A stretch of DNA of 64,000 bases from CAVQCT01 sp964520865 (GCA_964520865.1 CAZFOY010000003.1:41103-105102); one strand, 5' to 3'; positions 42,628 through 52,413 are shown, numbered from the stretch's first letter. Numbers and translations are program-made. Notes: generated by a model not told the origin, from the letters alone.

Positions 42628-44394
42628 TCACACAGGTAGGAATATTTTGAAAGTGCTCCCCTTGCCCACTGTACTTTCGACATCGACTCTCCCCCGATGC
42701 GCCTGCACGATATGCTTGACGATCGACAGCCCCAATCCGGTTCCCCCGACCTCGCGGCTTCGCGACCGATCAACCCGATAGAATCTCTCGAACAACCTTG
42801 GCAGGTGTTTTCGATCTATCCCCGGACCTTCGTCGGAAACACCGATCTCGATTTCACCGCCATTGATTGCGCAGGTGATATGCACCCCGGTTCCCTGACC
42901 ACTGTACTTGATCGCATTGTCCAGGAGATTGATCATGGCCAGTTCCAGCAACGGCGCCTTGACCATCGCTTTGAGTCCGTTGTCGCATTCCATATCGATA
43001 CTGATGTTCTTCGCGCGAGCCTTGACTTCACAAGCCTGAATGGAGGTCTGGAAGATGCTTCTGAGATTCGATGGTTCCAGCTCGGTTTCGAAGGTTTCCG
43101 CTTCCTGAATTCTCGAAAGGGCGAGCAGATCTTCAATGATCGAGTTCAACCGGTCGCTATGTTTGGCGACAATATCGAGAAACCGCTGTGCTTGTTCCGG
43201 ATTGTTGATGGCGCCCTCACGCAGAGTCTCGACGAATCCCTTGATCGAAGTGATCGGAGTGCGAAGTTCGTGCGAAACGTTCGACACAAAATCCCGGCGA
43301 ACGCGCTCGAGATGGCGAAGACGGGTGATGTCGTTGAGCACGACGAGAACGCCGAGGCTCTGACCCTTATCATTGCGAAGGATGTTGCCATGCATCTGCA
43401 ATACCCGGGTGCCGTCCCCCTCGATCTCTATTTCGTCCTCGTACTGCTGTTGATTTTGCAGAATCGTATGAACGAGTCGCTGGAGTTCGGTGTGCCGGAT
43501 TATTTCCTGAACGTAGCGCCCCCGGGCCTTATCGCGATCGATTCCGAGTATTTTTGAGCCGGCAAAGTTGACATCAATCAACCGTTCATCGGTATCGAAC
43601 GTAAGCACCCCCTCGACCATACTGGAGAGAACCGCATCGAGTTCGTTGCGCTGGTTCACGACCGCTTTGATTTTGTCATCGAGTTCCCCCGCCATTTGAT
43701 TCATGGCGCTGGCAAGCTCGTTGATTTCGAGGGCGTCTCCCGACGGCAGCCGCTTATCGAACTCCCCTTTCGAGAAATACATCGCAACCTGACGCATCCG
43801 TTCCAACGGGTCGCTCACTCGTCGCGAAAGGTAGTAACTCAACAGGCCTGACAGCAGGATAATGACGAGACCGCCGATGATAATCTTCGGATAGATCTGG
43901 CCAAACGTTTTTTCAATCGCCGTCACCGGTAAGGCGGCCCGGACCACACCGATTACCCGTTCGTCTTCGGTCACAGGTAACGCGACATACATCATGACTT
44001 CAAGCAGCGTGCTGCTGTAGCGCGTCGACGTCCCCTGCTTCCCCGCCAGAGCCGCCTTGATCTCCGGCCGGGTTGCGTGGTTTTCCATTGTTGCGGGGTC
44101 CTGATCGGAATCGGCTATGACGAGACCTGACGGCAGAATGACGGTAAACCGGGTGTCGCTGTCGGCGCCGAGCTTCTTACACAACGAATCGACCTGTCCG
44201 GAGGCCGGAGTGAAGTCGGCCACTGACAAACGATCTTCAAGCAGGAGTGCCCGCGCGCGGAGATTCTCGGCCGTCTCCGCGAGGTACAGATCCTTCATTG
44301 ATCGGGCCATGTACCAGGTAACAGCCGTCACCGTCAGCAGGATGACGACGAGATAAGAAGGAAAGAGCTGCCACAACAGCCGTCTTCTGGCCAT
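42628..44394 (-). CDS. phoR: Phosphate-type sensor histidine kinase (PhoR)
   Basis: 588 residues. Two membrane helices (near 15-30 and 166-190) bracket an extracytoplasmic domain of about 140 residues. Then HAMP (RRVSDPLERMRQVAMYF), PAS (LDAVLSSMVEGVLTFDTDERLIDVN), HisKA with H-box FVSNVSHELRTPITSIKGF, and an ATPase with N-box MINLLDNAIKYS, VSDEGPGID and GTGLGLSIVKHIV. This architecture and the adjacent OmpR-type regulator fit PhoR. phoB lies 3 bases upstream. Confidence 0.93.
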   Translation of the reverse strand: MARRRLLWQLFPSYLVVILLTVTAVTWYMARSMKDLYLAETAENLRARALLLEDRLSVADFTPASGQVDSLCKKLGADSDTRFTVILPSGLVIADSDQDPATMENHATRPEIKAALAGKQGTSTRYSSTLLEVMMYVALPVTEDERVIGVVRAALPVTAIEKTFGQIYPKIIIGGLVIILLSGLLSYYLSRRVSDPLERMRQVAMYFSKGEFDKRLPSGDALEINELASAMNQMAGELDDKIKAVVNQRNELDAVLSSMVEGVLTFDTDERLIDVNFAGSKILGIDRDKARGRYVQEIIRHTELQRLVHTILQNQQQYEDEIEIEGDGTRVLQMHGNILRNDKGQSLGVLVVLNDITRLRHLERVRRDFVSNVSHELRTPITSIKGFVETLREGAINNPEQAQRFLDIVAKHSDRLNSIIEDLLALSRIQEAETFETELEPSNLRSIFQTSIQACEVKARAKNISIDMECDNGLKAMVKAPLLELAMINLLDNAIKYSGQGTGVHITCAINGGEIEIGVSDEGPGIDRKHLPRLFERFYRVDRSRSREVGGTGLGLSIVKHIVQAHRGRVDVESTVGKGSTFKIFLPV

Positions 44395-44397
44395 CGC

Positions 44398-45099
44398 CTA
44401 ACTTTCGGCTTCCTTTTCGGTGAATCGGTACCCCACACCCCGGATCGTCTCTATCAAATTCCCGTACGTGCCCAGTTTCTTCCGCAAACCGGCGATCTGC
44501 ACGTCGACCGAGCGGTCGGTCACCGGATAGTCATCCCCTTTGATAGCGTTAACAATCTGATACCGTGTAAACACCCAGCCGGGATGGCGGGCGAGATAGT
44601 AGAGGAGTTCAAATTCCGTGAAAGTCAGCTCCATCACCTTGTCGCTGATTCGCACCTCCCGTTTCCCCGGGTGGATGCTGAAATCGCTGATCCTGATATC
44701 CTGTTCACGCGGGATTTTCTCTTCGGTCCGTCGTCTGAGAACCGATCTGACCCGGGCAATCAAGACTCTCGGACTGAACGGTTTGACCATGTAGTCATCG
44801 GCGCCGAGTTCAAGACCCAGCACGATGTCCGACTCTTCGCCCTTAGCGCTGACGATAATTATCGGGATGCGTGACAACCGGGCATCGGCTTTGAGAATCT
44901 TGCAGATCTCCAGCCCGTCCATCCCGGGCAGCATCAAATCCAGCACGATCAGGTCGAATGTCTGCGAATGAATCGCATCCATCGCCTGCTCGCCGTCCGA
45001 AGCCCCGGTCACTTTGTACTGCTCTTTTTGGAGATTGTACTTGATAAGTTCAAGAATGTCGTTGTCGTCTTCGACTACCAGGACGCTTTTGGTTGACAT
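44398..45099 (-). CDS. phoB: OmpR/PhoB-family response regulator
   Basis: 233 residues from the ATG at 45099 (MSTKSVLVVEDDND); the longer frame to 45315 has no family match in its first 72 codons. REC domain: VVEDDND acidic pocket, phosphoacceptor aspartate in VLDLMLPGMDG, conserved K in VKPFSPRVL. C-terminal winged helix with DRSVDVQIAGLRKKL and IRGVGYRF. Activates the Pho regulon when phosphorylated by PhoR. Confidence 0.95.
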   Translation of the reverse strand: MSTKSVLVVEDDNDILELIKYNLQKEQYKVTGASDGEQAMDAIHSQTFDLIVLDLMLPGMDGLEICKILKADARLSRIPIIIVSAKGEESDIVLGLELGADDYMVKPFSPRVLIARVRSVLRRRTEEKIPREQDIRISDFSIHPGKREVRISDKVMELTFTEFELLYYLARHPGWVFTRYQIVNAIKGDDYPVTDRSVDVQIAGLRKKLGTYGNLIETIRGVGYRFTEKEAES

Positions 45100-45341
45100 G
45101 GTATTTTGACCTTCTCTCGATCTTTGGTTATGCGTTAACCTTGCGGATTCAGCTTTGACTGTCAACAGATTTCTTCTGCTCCGACGGGGCCCCGCCTCTA
45201 CGATCCGAGTGCTGACTACCTGCTTCCGGGCCGAGTCGAGAGCCTGTTGCTTAAGAGTAACGGTCTTCGCCACCAAGAAACAGCCGGGGAGCTGAAGACG
45301 CAACCCCCTGAACATTTGGATTGTGTTAGTAATCTGGATCC

Positions 45342-45375
45342 AAAAGGAAGGGCCGGAGCAAGACTCCGGCCCTTC
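45342..45375 (-). terminator. Intrinsic terminator of maeB
   Basis: GAAGGGCCGGAG-tcttg-CTCCGGCCCTTC on the minus strand, a perfect 12-bp stem followed by CTTTT. Starts about 20 bases after the maeB stop. Confidence 0.92.
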
Positions 45376-45397
45376 GCTCAGTCATATTGGTAATCGA

Positions 45398-47650
45398 TCA
45401 GCGCTGTGCTTCGACCACGGCGATTGCAGCCATGTCGACGATCTCGTTGACATCGAGCGTCGGATGAAGCACGTGGACCGGTTTCGACAGACCCATGAGA
45501 ATCGGTCCGATCGCTTCGAGGCCGCCCATCCGCTGAGCCAGCTTGTAGGCGATATTGCCCGAATTGAGATCGGGGAATATGAAAACGTTGGCCGCCTCCT
45601 TAAGCTGCGAGAACGGGAACCGCTTCTGCATATATTCCGGCATCAACGCTGCGTCTGCCTGCATCTCGCCTTCAACCACGAGGTGCGGAGCTTTCTTCTT
45701 GATGATCTCGGTCGCCCGCGCAACCTTGACCGATTCCGGATACTTGGCCGATCCGAAATTCGAGAACGACAGCATGGCGATGCGCGGCTCAATATTGAAC
45801 CGCTTTGTCACGTTCGCCGCAAGGATGGCGATCTCGGCCAACTCTTCTGCGGTCGGATTGATGTTTACGGTCGTATCGGCAAACATGTAGACGCGGTCCT
45901 TCTGGATCATTGCGAACATCCCGGATACCCGCGTGATACCGTCGGCCAGCTTGATGATTTCCAGCGCCGGTCGGATGGTGGCCGGATAGTCGGAAAGGAC
46001 ACCCGACAGGACAGCGTCGCATTCGCCCATCTCCAGCATCATGATGCCGTAATACGTTCGGTCGCGCATGAGCCACTGGGCTTTCTCCAGAGTGACACCT
46101 TTGCGCTGGCGTTGATCGTAGTAATGTCTGGCAAAATCCGTGCGGCGTTCCGAAGTAGCCGGATCGATTATTTGCACGCCGGTCAGGTCAATCTCATGCT
46201 TCGAAGCTACCTGTGCGATAGTCTCCGGATCGCCCAGGACGATCGGGTGACCGATACCTTCGTCGAGCACCACGTGAGCGGCACGAAGGATGCGGCTCGA
46301 ATCCCCTTCGGGAAACACGATCTTTTTCGGATTGCGACGGGCTTTATCGGAGACCACGCGCATTATCATGCGGCCGTTTCCGATCCGTGTTCCGAGCTGA
46401 CGTTTGTATTCTTCGATATCGATGGGCTGTTGTGCAACACCGGTCTTCATCGCCGCCTCGGCCACCGCGCTTGCTTCCCAAACGAGGATACGTGAATCAA
46501 ACGGCTTGGGGATAAGATATTCGCGGCCGAATTTGAAGTGATCGACGCCGTATGCCTTGGCGACATCCTCCGGCACATCCTGCTTGGCCAGATTGGCCAG
46601 CGCATGCACCGCGGCAATCTTCATCTCTTCGTTGATCGACGTTGCATGAACGTCGAGCGCACCGCGGAAGATAAACGGGAATCCGAGCACGTTGTTAACC
46701 TGGTTCGGATAGTCCGACCGACCGGTCGCTATGATGACGTCGGGACGGACTGAAGTTGCATCCGGATAGGTGATTTCCGGATCAGGGTTGGCCATCGCGA
46801 AAATGATCGGATCCTTCGCCATCGACTTCACCATATCCTTCGTCACCAGCCCCTTGACCGATACCCCGACGAATACGTCGGCGCCGTTCATCACTTCAGC
46901 CAGAGTGTGCTTGTCCGTCTTACGGACGAATTCTTGTTTGTACTTGTTGAAGTTGTCGCCACGCCCCTCGTACAGGACGCCCTTCGAGTCGACCATATAC
47001 AGATTTTCGTGCTTGACTCCGAGCGAGCAATAGAGCTTCGCGCAGGCAATACCTGCTGCACCTGCGCCCGAAAAAACAACCTGCACCCTGGATATGTCCT
47101 TCCCGGTGATCTCCAGGGCATTCAGCAGAGCCGCCGCCGATATGATGGCGGTGCCGTGCTGATCGTCGTGGAATACCGGAATGTTCATCGTCTTCTTGAG
47201 CGTCTCTTCAATGTAGAAGCACTCCGGACCCTTGATGTCTTCAAGATTGATGCCGCCGAAGGTCGGTTCGAGAAGCTGCACGCATTTTATCAATTCGTCG
47301 GGATCCAGCGTGTTGAGTTCGATATCGAAGACATCGATATCGGCGAATCTTTTGAAAAGGACCCCCTTCCCTTCCATCACCGGTTTGCCGGCAGCCGGTC
47401 CGATATTGCCCAGACCCAGCACCGCCGTGCCGTTGGATACGACCGCCACCAGATTTCCCTTCGCAGTGTACTTGTACACATCCGATGGGTTCTTGGCGAT
47501 CTCAAGGCAGGGCTCCGCCACACCTGGCGTGTAGGCGAGAGAAAGATGAAACTGCGTTCGACACGGTTTAGTCGGATTCACTTCAACTTTGCCACGCCGC
47601 CCTTTGGCGTGGTAGTCAAGAGCTTCCTGTTTAGTAATCATCTCTGTCAA
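45398..47650 (-). CDS. maeB: NADP-dependent malic enzyme with C-terminal phosphotransacetylase domain
   Basis: 750 residues. N-terminal malic enzyme (about 1-430): LSLAYTPGVAEPCLEI, AVLGLGNIGPAAGKPVMEGK, PVFHDDQHGTAI, and the nucleotide-binding FSGAGAAGIACAKL. C-terminal PTA-like domain (about 430-750): MRVVSDKARRNPKKIVFPEGD, AILAANVTKRFNIEPRIAMLSFSNFGS. Converts malate to pyruvate; the PTA part usually senses acetyl-CoA rather than catalysing. It follows a promoter at 47741-47768. Confidence 0.96.
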   Translation of the reverse strand: MTEMITKQEALDYHAKGRRGKVEVNPTKPCRTQFHLSLAYTPGVAEPCLEIAKNPSDVYKYTAKGNLVAVVSNGTAVLGLGNIGPAAGKPVMEGKGVLFKRFADIDVFDIELNTLDPDELIKCVQLLEPTFGGINLEDIKGPECFYIEETLKKTMNIPVFHDDQHGTAIISAAALLNALEITGKDISRVQVVFSGAGAAGIACAKLYCSLGVKHENLYMVDSKGVLYEGRGDNFNKYKQEFVRKTDKHTLAEVMNGADVFVGVSVKGLVTKDMVKSMAKDPIIFAMANPDPEITYPDATSVRPDVIIATGRSDYPNQVNNVLGFPFIFRGALDVHATSINEEMKIAAVHALANLAKQDVPEDVAKAYGVDHFKFGREYLIPKPFDSRILVWEASAVAEAAMKTGVAQQPIDIEEYKRQLGTRIGNGRMIMRVVSDKARRNPKKIVFPEGDSSRILRAAHVVLDEGIGHPIVLGDPETIAQVASKHEIDLTGVQIIDPATSERRTDFARHYYDQRQRKGVTLEKAQWLMRDRTYYGIMMLEMGECDAVLSGVLSDYPATIRPALEIIKLADGITRVSGMFAMIQKDRVYMFADTTVNINPTAEELAEIAILAANVTKRFNIEPRIAMLSFSNFGSAKYPESVKVARATEIIKKKAPHLVVEGEMQADAALMPEYMQKRFPFSQLKEAANVFIFPDLNSGNIAYKLAQRMGGLEAIGPILMGLSKPVHVLHPTLDVNEIVDMAAIAVVEAQR

Positions 47651-47740
47651 CTCCTAAGGATATTCGTAGCCATCTTCGAGCGAAAATCAATGTCTCTGAA
47701 GAAGAAGTCGTTCGAGATGGTTATTTTTTTCACAAGCTGT

Positions 47741-47768
47741 AAGTATGCGCCAAAATCAAGAATAGTCA
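47741..47768 (-). promoter_or_regulatory. Sigma-70-type promoter of maeB
   Basis: On the minus strand TTGACT (47768-47763), 16 bases, CATACT (47746-47741). About 90 bases upstream of the maeB start. Confidence 0.5.
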
Positions 47769-47862
47769 AGACGTTTTCGGTAAATGTACCCTGGACACGC
47801 GGTCAAAATCAACGACTTTTGTCCAGTTTTCCCTGGTAGCTGTACGCTCACCGGAAAACAAG

Positions 47863-47894
47863 AACGCGCCTGCGACATAAGTCACAGGCGCGTT
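47863..47894 (-). terminator. Terminator of the PEP-CTERM gene
   Basis: AACGCGCCTG-(12 nt)-CAGGCGCGTT, a perfect 10-bp stem, followed on the minus strand by CTTGTTTTC. Starts about 25 bases after the stop. Confidence 0.85.
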
Positions 47895-47919
47895 GTCAAA
47901 ACTTCTGCTGGGGCGGAGT

Positions 47920-48525
47920 CTACTTGAACAGGCGCTTCCTGCTGAAGATTCCGCTGCCAACCAGGCCGACGGCAAACAACGCCAGCGTTCCCGGCTCCGG
48001 TACGGTGGTAAACGGTCCACCGACGTCACCGTTGCCACGATCATAATTGACCGAGAGCACAGCCGAAGTCAGGCAGACGCCACCGAAATCGAGTATCGGC
48101 GTCAGCGAGACTTCGAGCGGACTCGAATTCCAGTACATGTCGTCGATATGCGTCAAGTTGAAGGTATTGGAGCTGAAGTCAACCCATTGCCAGCCATGCA
48201 TTCCGGTCCACTCTAATTCGCCTCCGAACTGGACGGCGTCGGTACCAAACCCGGTATAGTGGAAACCGCTGATTCTGAGGCGGGCATCCGCGATAGTGAA
48301 TGCATCCGGAACAGGCATGTACGAGGGGCTCAAGGTGTGTCCCCACGATGCAGTCTGTCCAAGGCCTATGTATCCGTCCGTAAAGTTGACGGTGGAAACA
48401 TAGTTGTAACCCGGAGCGTCGATACCGTAATCCTGCACGGTCTCAACGAACGCGAAGGCTGACGATTTGACGGGCAAAATGAGTAGCACTAAGGCTACCA
48501 GCACAATTCCGACAGTACGAAGCAT
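47920..48525 (-). CDS. PEP-CTERM sorting-domain protein
   Basis: About 201 residues from the ATG at 48525, preceded by GGGAGAG. Signal peptide MLRTVGIVLVALVLLILPVKSSA. The middle is a beta-rich domain of unknown function. The C-terminus is a textbook PEP-CTERM: VPEPGTLALFAVGLVGSG then SRKRLFK, that is PEP motif, membrane helix, basic end. In species with exosortase such proteins are cleaved and anchored at the surface, often in exopolysaccharide. No exosortase gene is in the window. Confidence 0.9.
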   Translation of the reverse strand: MLRTVGIVLVALVLLILPVKSSAFAFVETVQDYGIDAPGYNYVSTVNFTDGYIGLGQTASWGHTLSPSYMPVPDAFTIADARLRISGFHYTGFGTDAVQFGGELEWTGMHGWQWVDFSSNTFNLTHIDDMYWNSSPLEVSLTPILDFGGVCLTSAVLSVNYDRGNGDVGGPFTTVPEPGTLALFAVGLVGSGIFSRKRLFK

Positions 48526-48763
48526 GATCTCTCCCTTTATGATGCACAAAAATTGGTGTTCTTATCTAAATGAAAGAATGTGCAAAAATTGAACCAACAA
48601 ACAGAACTATTTTAGCCCGAAAGGGCCACCGAATCTTAATGCCCTGTAATACAAAGCATTAGGTACAATGAGGGACAAGAAATTGTCAAGACGAAGCAGA
48701 TTTTCAAGAGATTTGACGGATGGACCATGCAATGTGTTACACATTCGGAACTCGCGATTGCAT

Positions 48764-49216
48764 TTATTCGACCAAACCGGTCTCTGTTTTGCTCACACTA
48801 CTGCCGCAGTTAGCACAGTTTCCGCACGCTCTGATTTCGTCTGTCATCCCCTGCACGCTTAGATCAGCCTCCAGGAGCATGCCGTCCGGGCCGTGCTCGA
48901 TCCTGGCCACCTTACAGTAATCTTTGACCCCGCCAGAAGTCCTCCCAAGCATGATTTCCAGACCTGTCCTGACCGCCAGAAAGTGTTTGACCACCATAAA
49001 CTCGCGGACATCGGAGCGGGTCGGATGCGCTTTCAGGACTTCCTCGATCGGAGTGGCAATAATCTCGTCGGCGGATCGGTTTTTCAACCATTTGCCGATC
49101 AGGGCCTTACGACCAACTTCGCCGCCGCAGGTCTTCTTACGCAGGGCATATTTCAGGAGCCGGTCATCGTGACTCAGAAGAATCTTTAAAGTATCTGTTA
49201 TATCATTGCATGGCAT
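48764..49216 (-). CDS. Small NifU/IscU-like-domain protein with Cys cluster (tentative)
   Basis: 150 residues. The N-terminal 90 residues resemble the iron-sulphur scaffold fold: DTLKILLSHDDRLLKYALRKKTCGGEVGRKALIGKWLKNRSADEI has the 'strand, CGG..., helix, K-x-x-x-E-I' pattern of IscU N-termini. The middle is HFLAVRTGLEIMLGR, and the C-terminus ends in a CGNCANCG cluster, suitable for zinc or an Fe-S cluster. No isc, suf or nif neighbours. It may equally be an unrelated small zinc protein. Confidence 0.4.
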   Translation of the reverse strand: MPCNDITDTLKILLSHDDRLLKYALRKKTCGGEVGRKALIGKWLKNRSADEIIATPIEEVLKAHPTRSDVREFMVVKHFLAVRTGLEIMLGRTSGGVKDYCKVARIEHGPDGMLLEADLSVQGMTDEIRACGNCANCGSSVSKTETGLVE

Positions 49217-49270
49217 CTAATAGGCACTCCGGGGATGGTAATTGGCCGGCAGGGATTGTAAGCCCTGAGG

Positions 49271-49987
49271 CTACCACCGTACTCTGTATACGCGTTGTCC
49301 CCCGCCGGGAGTTGTCCCCCGCCCAAAGATTTTGACCGAGACCTTCATAACAATATAGCCAAACAGAAACCCACCGACATGGGCCATCCAGGCGACCCCG
49401 CCGCCTGAAGAAGTCCCGGTCAGCGACATAAATAGCTGCAGGAAGAACCAGATGCCGAGCACTATCTTGGCCGGCACCACGATAAATTGAATCAGGAAGA
49501 ACACGATCAACACAGTAATGTCTGCTTTGGGGAAGAGAACGATATACGCCCCCATCACCCCCGCTATTGCCCCCGAGGCCCCGATGAGAGGCACTTTCGA
49601 ACTCGGACCGAAAAGTGTATACAAGGAGATCGCCGCGAGTCCGGAGAGGATGTAAAACAGTATGAACTTCACCGGGCCCATATAATCCTCGATATTGTTA
49701 CCAAAAATCCAGAGGAAAAGCATGTTGCCGATCAAATGCAGCCATCCGCCGTGCATGAACATGGATGTGAACGGGGTCAGCCAGACCGAAGTTGCGAGAT
49801 CGGGAGTAAGTTCGGCCTGGTGCGTGATTTCAAACGGAATGTACCCGTACTCGAACGTCAGGTACTGAAAGACCCGCGATCCCTGAAAGAACATGAACAA
49901 GAAAATGAGGGTATTCAGGGCGATCAGCGAGACCGTCATGTATGGTCGGCGAGTGGTCGGGTTGTCGTCTCGAATCGGTATGAACAC
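49271..49987 (-). CDS. Rhomboid-family intramembrane serine protease
   Basis: 238 residues with six membrane helices. N-terminus FIPIRDDNPTTRRPYMTVSLIALN, loop WLTPFTSMFMHGGWLHLIGNMLFLWIFG (catalytic-region H), nucleophile motif GASGAIAGVMGAY (about 136-148) and late catalytic histidine in AHVGGFLFGY. Cleaves membrane helices of signalling or quality-control substrates. The next minus-strand gene upstream is the M23 peptidase. Confidence 0.95.
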   Translation of the reverse strand: MFIPIRDDNPTTRRPYMTVSLIALNTLIFLFMFFQGSRVFQYLTFEYGYIPFEITHQAELTPDLATSVWLTPFTSMFMHGGWLHLIGNMLFLWIFGNNIEDYMGPVKFILFYILSGLAAISLYTLFGPSSKVPLIGASGAIAGVMGAYIVLFPKADITVLIVFFLIQFIVVPAKIVLGIWFFLQLFMSLTGTSSGGGVAWMAHVGGFLFGYIVMKVSVKIFGRGTTPGGGQRVYRVRW

Positions 49988-50015
49988 AGCCTGCCTCCGC
50001 CTTCCCGATTCTCAG

Positions 50016-52307
50016 TTATTTCTTCGCCCGCATGTAGAAATTTAGATACTGTTCGGTCAGGTTTCCCGCCCGATCGGTGACGATAATGCCGAGATGATGA
50101 CTGCCGTTGGAGAGGGGCTCATTCGGCCACGTTTTGCAGATTCCCGTCACCGGATCGAACTCGGGAATAAGCCATTTGCTGTCCAGCTTGATGGTGATAT
50201 TCCTGTCATCAAAGAAACCCGAGAGCGTGTCTTTCAACGCGAAGCTGATTGTCATAGTCGGATTGGTGTAGGTTCGACCGTTGACGATATTGAGATCCCG
50301 GATCTCGGGAGGAACAATGTCAAAATGGGCCGAGAAGATTCCGCCTCCTTCGGCCGGAGCCGCGACCGAATAGGAGTTACTGTCAATCGTGTTATCAAGC
50401 CAGACCCACTTGTTTTCCTTTTCATCGAGCCAGCAAATCCCGGTCTTGGGAGAGAGAATTGGATGTTTCTGAAGTTTCATATCTACTTCAAAATCCTGTT
50501 TGCACGCGAAGGCCGCAGGTGTAATTTCGAAGTATCCTGAGTTCAGTCCGTATTTCGATCGACCAAGCACCGTCCAGTGCTTGAGTTCGACGAATCGGGG
50601 GGCAAAGAAGCCGTCTTTGCGAAAGCGGATTGTGGTGGAGTCACCGAGGTTGATCGGCTGATCGTCTTTCCGTCCCACCTCATAGATGTTCAGCGTATCA
50701 GCATACTTCAAGGCAACGGAAGTATCACGGGTTACGGCATAACCGATCTTGGTGATATGGCCATACTTCTTCAGCGGCGGGATGAAAGCCCGATACTGGA
50801 GCATCGTGTAGTACCTCGGAAATACCACTCCGAGCAGGCTATCCCCGTCGAACAAAGCAAGCCTCGCCTGAGCCCCTTGCTTGGCTTTGACATTGAGCAC
50901 CAAGAGGAGACCGTCGTCGAGAATCTCATGCTGGACCGATGCGATTTCCTTGCCAAACTTCTGCAGCCCGTTGAACAGGTTATCCGGAATCAGCTTCTTT
51001 CCCACGTAAACTCCCAGCCTCAACACCGCCGATTTGGTGCCATAAGCATCCGCTACCGACACCAGATGACCGTCCGGCTGGAGTTCGGTTGTCACTTCAT
51101 CCGATACACCCCACAGATTGCCGCGATTGAGAAATACCGTCACTGAGTCTAAACCGAGTCTTTGGTATCCGTCGACCGGGCTGAAATAAAATTTCGTAAT
51201 CTTGGGTGTTTCAGCTACCGTGGAATCGAGCGTGAAGATGTTCTCCGAAGGTCCCCAGAGGAATTCAAACTGGAGTTCGGAGCTGTTGCCGAAGCAATCT
51301 TCGGCTACAACCGTGCCGAGATGTCTCCCCGGTTTATCCTTCCAATCCAGGCCGATAATGCCACCCGATTGGTCCGCGCTTCCGCTGATGTCGAAATCAT
51401 TCCCCGGCTTGGCATAGAGCACCCGGAGCCACTTGTCGTCGTTGACCACGACACTGTCATACTTATATTCAAGATTCACGGAAGACTGCATGTCGAAGTC
51501 AAGCGAGTCGAATATGACCTGATAACGCAGATTGTCGTCGACATAGACCGACAGCTTGTATATGCCCTGTTTCATTCCGCCGGGTCGCATCTGGTCGAAG
51601 CAGCCGGCGATAATACCGAAAGGGCGATGAAAATACAGCAGCGAGTCGATCTTGTAGCGGCCGTCGCCAACTTTCCGCGCCCTGAAAAACGACTCTCTCA
51701 TCCCGTTTTCCAGGAGCGAATGGTCATCGGTGAGCTTGAATCCGATGCGGGTAAAGGTCGGTTTCACTTTGTCGCTCAGCAAGAACCCGTGAGTCAGCGG
51801 ATTGACCGGATAGTTCTCTCCGGATCGCTTCTCAAAATGCAAGTGTGGGGCATTCGCACCCGTCTTTCCGGTCTTTCCGAGATACTCTCCTTCGACTATA
51901 CGAATGGAATCCCTGGGAAAATACAAATCCTGGTAGTAACGCTTTGAATTGAGTTGAGCCGTTTTCACCGGTTTGTCAATCTTGGGAGCAAACAGAGAGA
52001 GATGACCATAGACGTACAAATAGCCGTCGTCGCCCATGACGTACAATCCTTTGCCGTAACCGGTGTAGGACATTTTGACCCGATAGACATAGCCGGCCAC
52101 GGGTGACAGAATCGGGGCGCCTTCGACTCCACCTGTCCGGATATCCACCCCGGTGTGAAAACGGTCGGGGCGATAGTCACCGAAACCGCTGGAGAGGTCA
52201 ATGTCACGTTTGAGCGGCCAGTTCTCAGCGGCCTGAAGTACCGATCCCAGCGTCAGTATGAGCAGGGCGCAAAAGTATTTAAGGGGTGTTGTCGATACAA
52301 GCCTCAT
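50016..52307 (-). CDS. M23-family peptidase (LytM-type) with long C-terminal region
   Basis: About 763 residues from the ATG at 52307 with signal peptide (YFCALLILTLGSVLQA). The M23 domain comes first (about 30-190): FHTGVDIRTG and YGHLSLFAP, then APHLHFEKR, so the zinc ligands H-x3-D and HLH are all present and the enzyme should cut peptidoglycan cross-links. The remaining 570 residues are beta-rich repeats of unknown type. An in-frame upstream ATG at 52367 is less likely because it would delay the signal peptide. Divergent from the ppiD-like gene. Confidence 0.9.
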   Translation of the reverse strand: MRLVSTTPLKYFCALLILTLGSVLQAAENWPLKRDIDLSSGFGDYRPDRFHTGVDIRTGGVEGAPILSPVAGYVYRVKMSYTGYGKGLYVMGDDGYLYVYGHLSLFAPKIDKPVKTAQLNSKRYYQDLYFPRDSIRIVEGEYLGKTGKTGANAPHLHFEKRSGENYPVNPLTHGFLLSDKVKPTFTRIGFKLTDDHSLLENGMRESFFRARKVGDGRYKIDSLLYFHRPFGIIAGCFDQMRPGGMKQGIYKLSVYVDDNLRYQVIFDSLDFDMQSSVNLEYKYDSVVVNDDKWLRVLYAKPGNDFDISGSADQSGGIIGLDWKDKPGRHLGTVVAEDCFGNSSELQFEFLWGPSENIFTLDSTVAETPKITKFYFSPVDGYQRLGLDSVTVFLNRGNLWGVSDEVTTELQPDGHLVSVADAYGTKSAVLRLGVYVGKKLIPDNLFNGLQKFGKEIASVQHEILDDGLLLVLNVKAKQGAQARLALFDGDSLLGVVFPRYYTMLQYRAFIPPLKKYGHITKIGYAVTRDTSVALKYADTLNIYEVGRKDDQPINLGDSTTIRFRKDGFFAPRFVELKHWTVLGRSKYGLNSGYFEITPAAFACKQDFEVDMKLQKHPILSPKTGICWLDEKENKWVWLDNTIDSNSYSVAAPAEGGGIFSAHFDIVPPEIRDLNIVNGRTYTNPTMTISFALKDTLSGFFDDRNITIKLDSKWLIPEFDPVTGICKTWPNEPLSNGSHHLGIIVTDRAGNLTEQYLNFYMRAKK

Positions 52308-52413
52308 AAGATCTGTTCCGGGTTGAAGTATCTGGTTTTTCAATGGCTTAAACGTAGTAAACATCAATTTGACTCAAAAAATCAATGTTTTTGTATAAAC
52401 AGGCACAATCGTA

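Noticed and set aside
42697..43557. 286-codon frame antisense to phoR
   Set aside because: The kinase motifs on the other strand are complete; the frame is a shadow.
46907..47839. 310-codon frame antisense to maeB
   Set aside because: maeB on the other strand is unambiguous; the antisense translation is compositionally odd and matches nothing.
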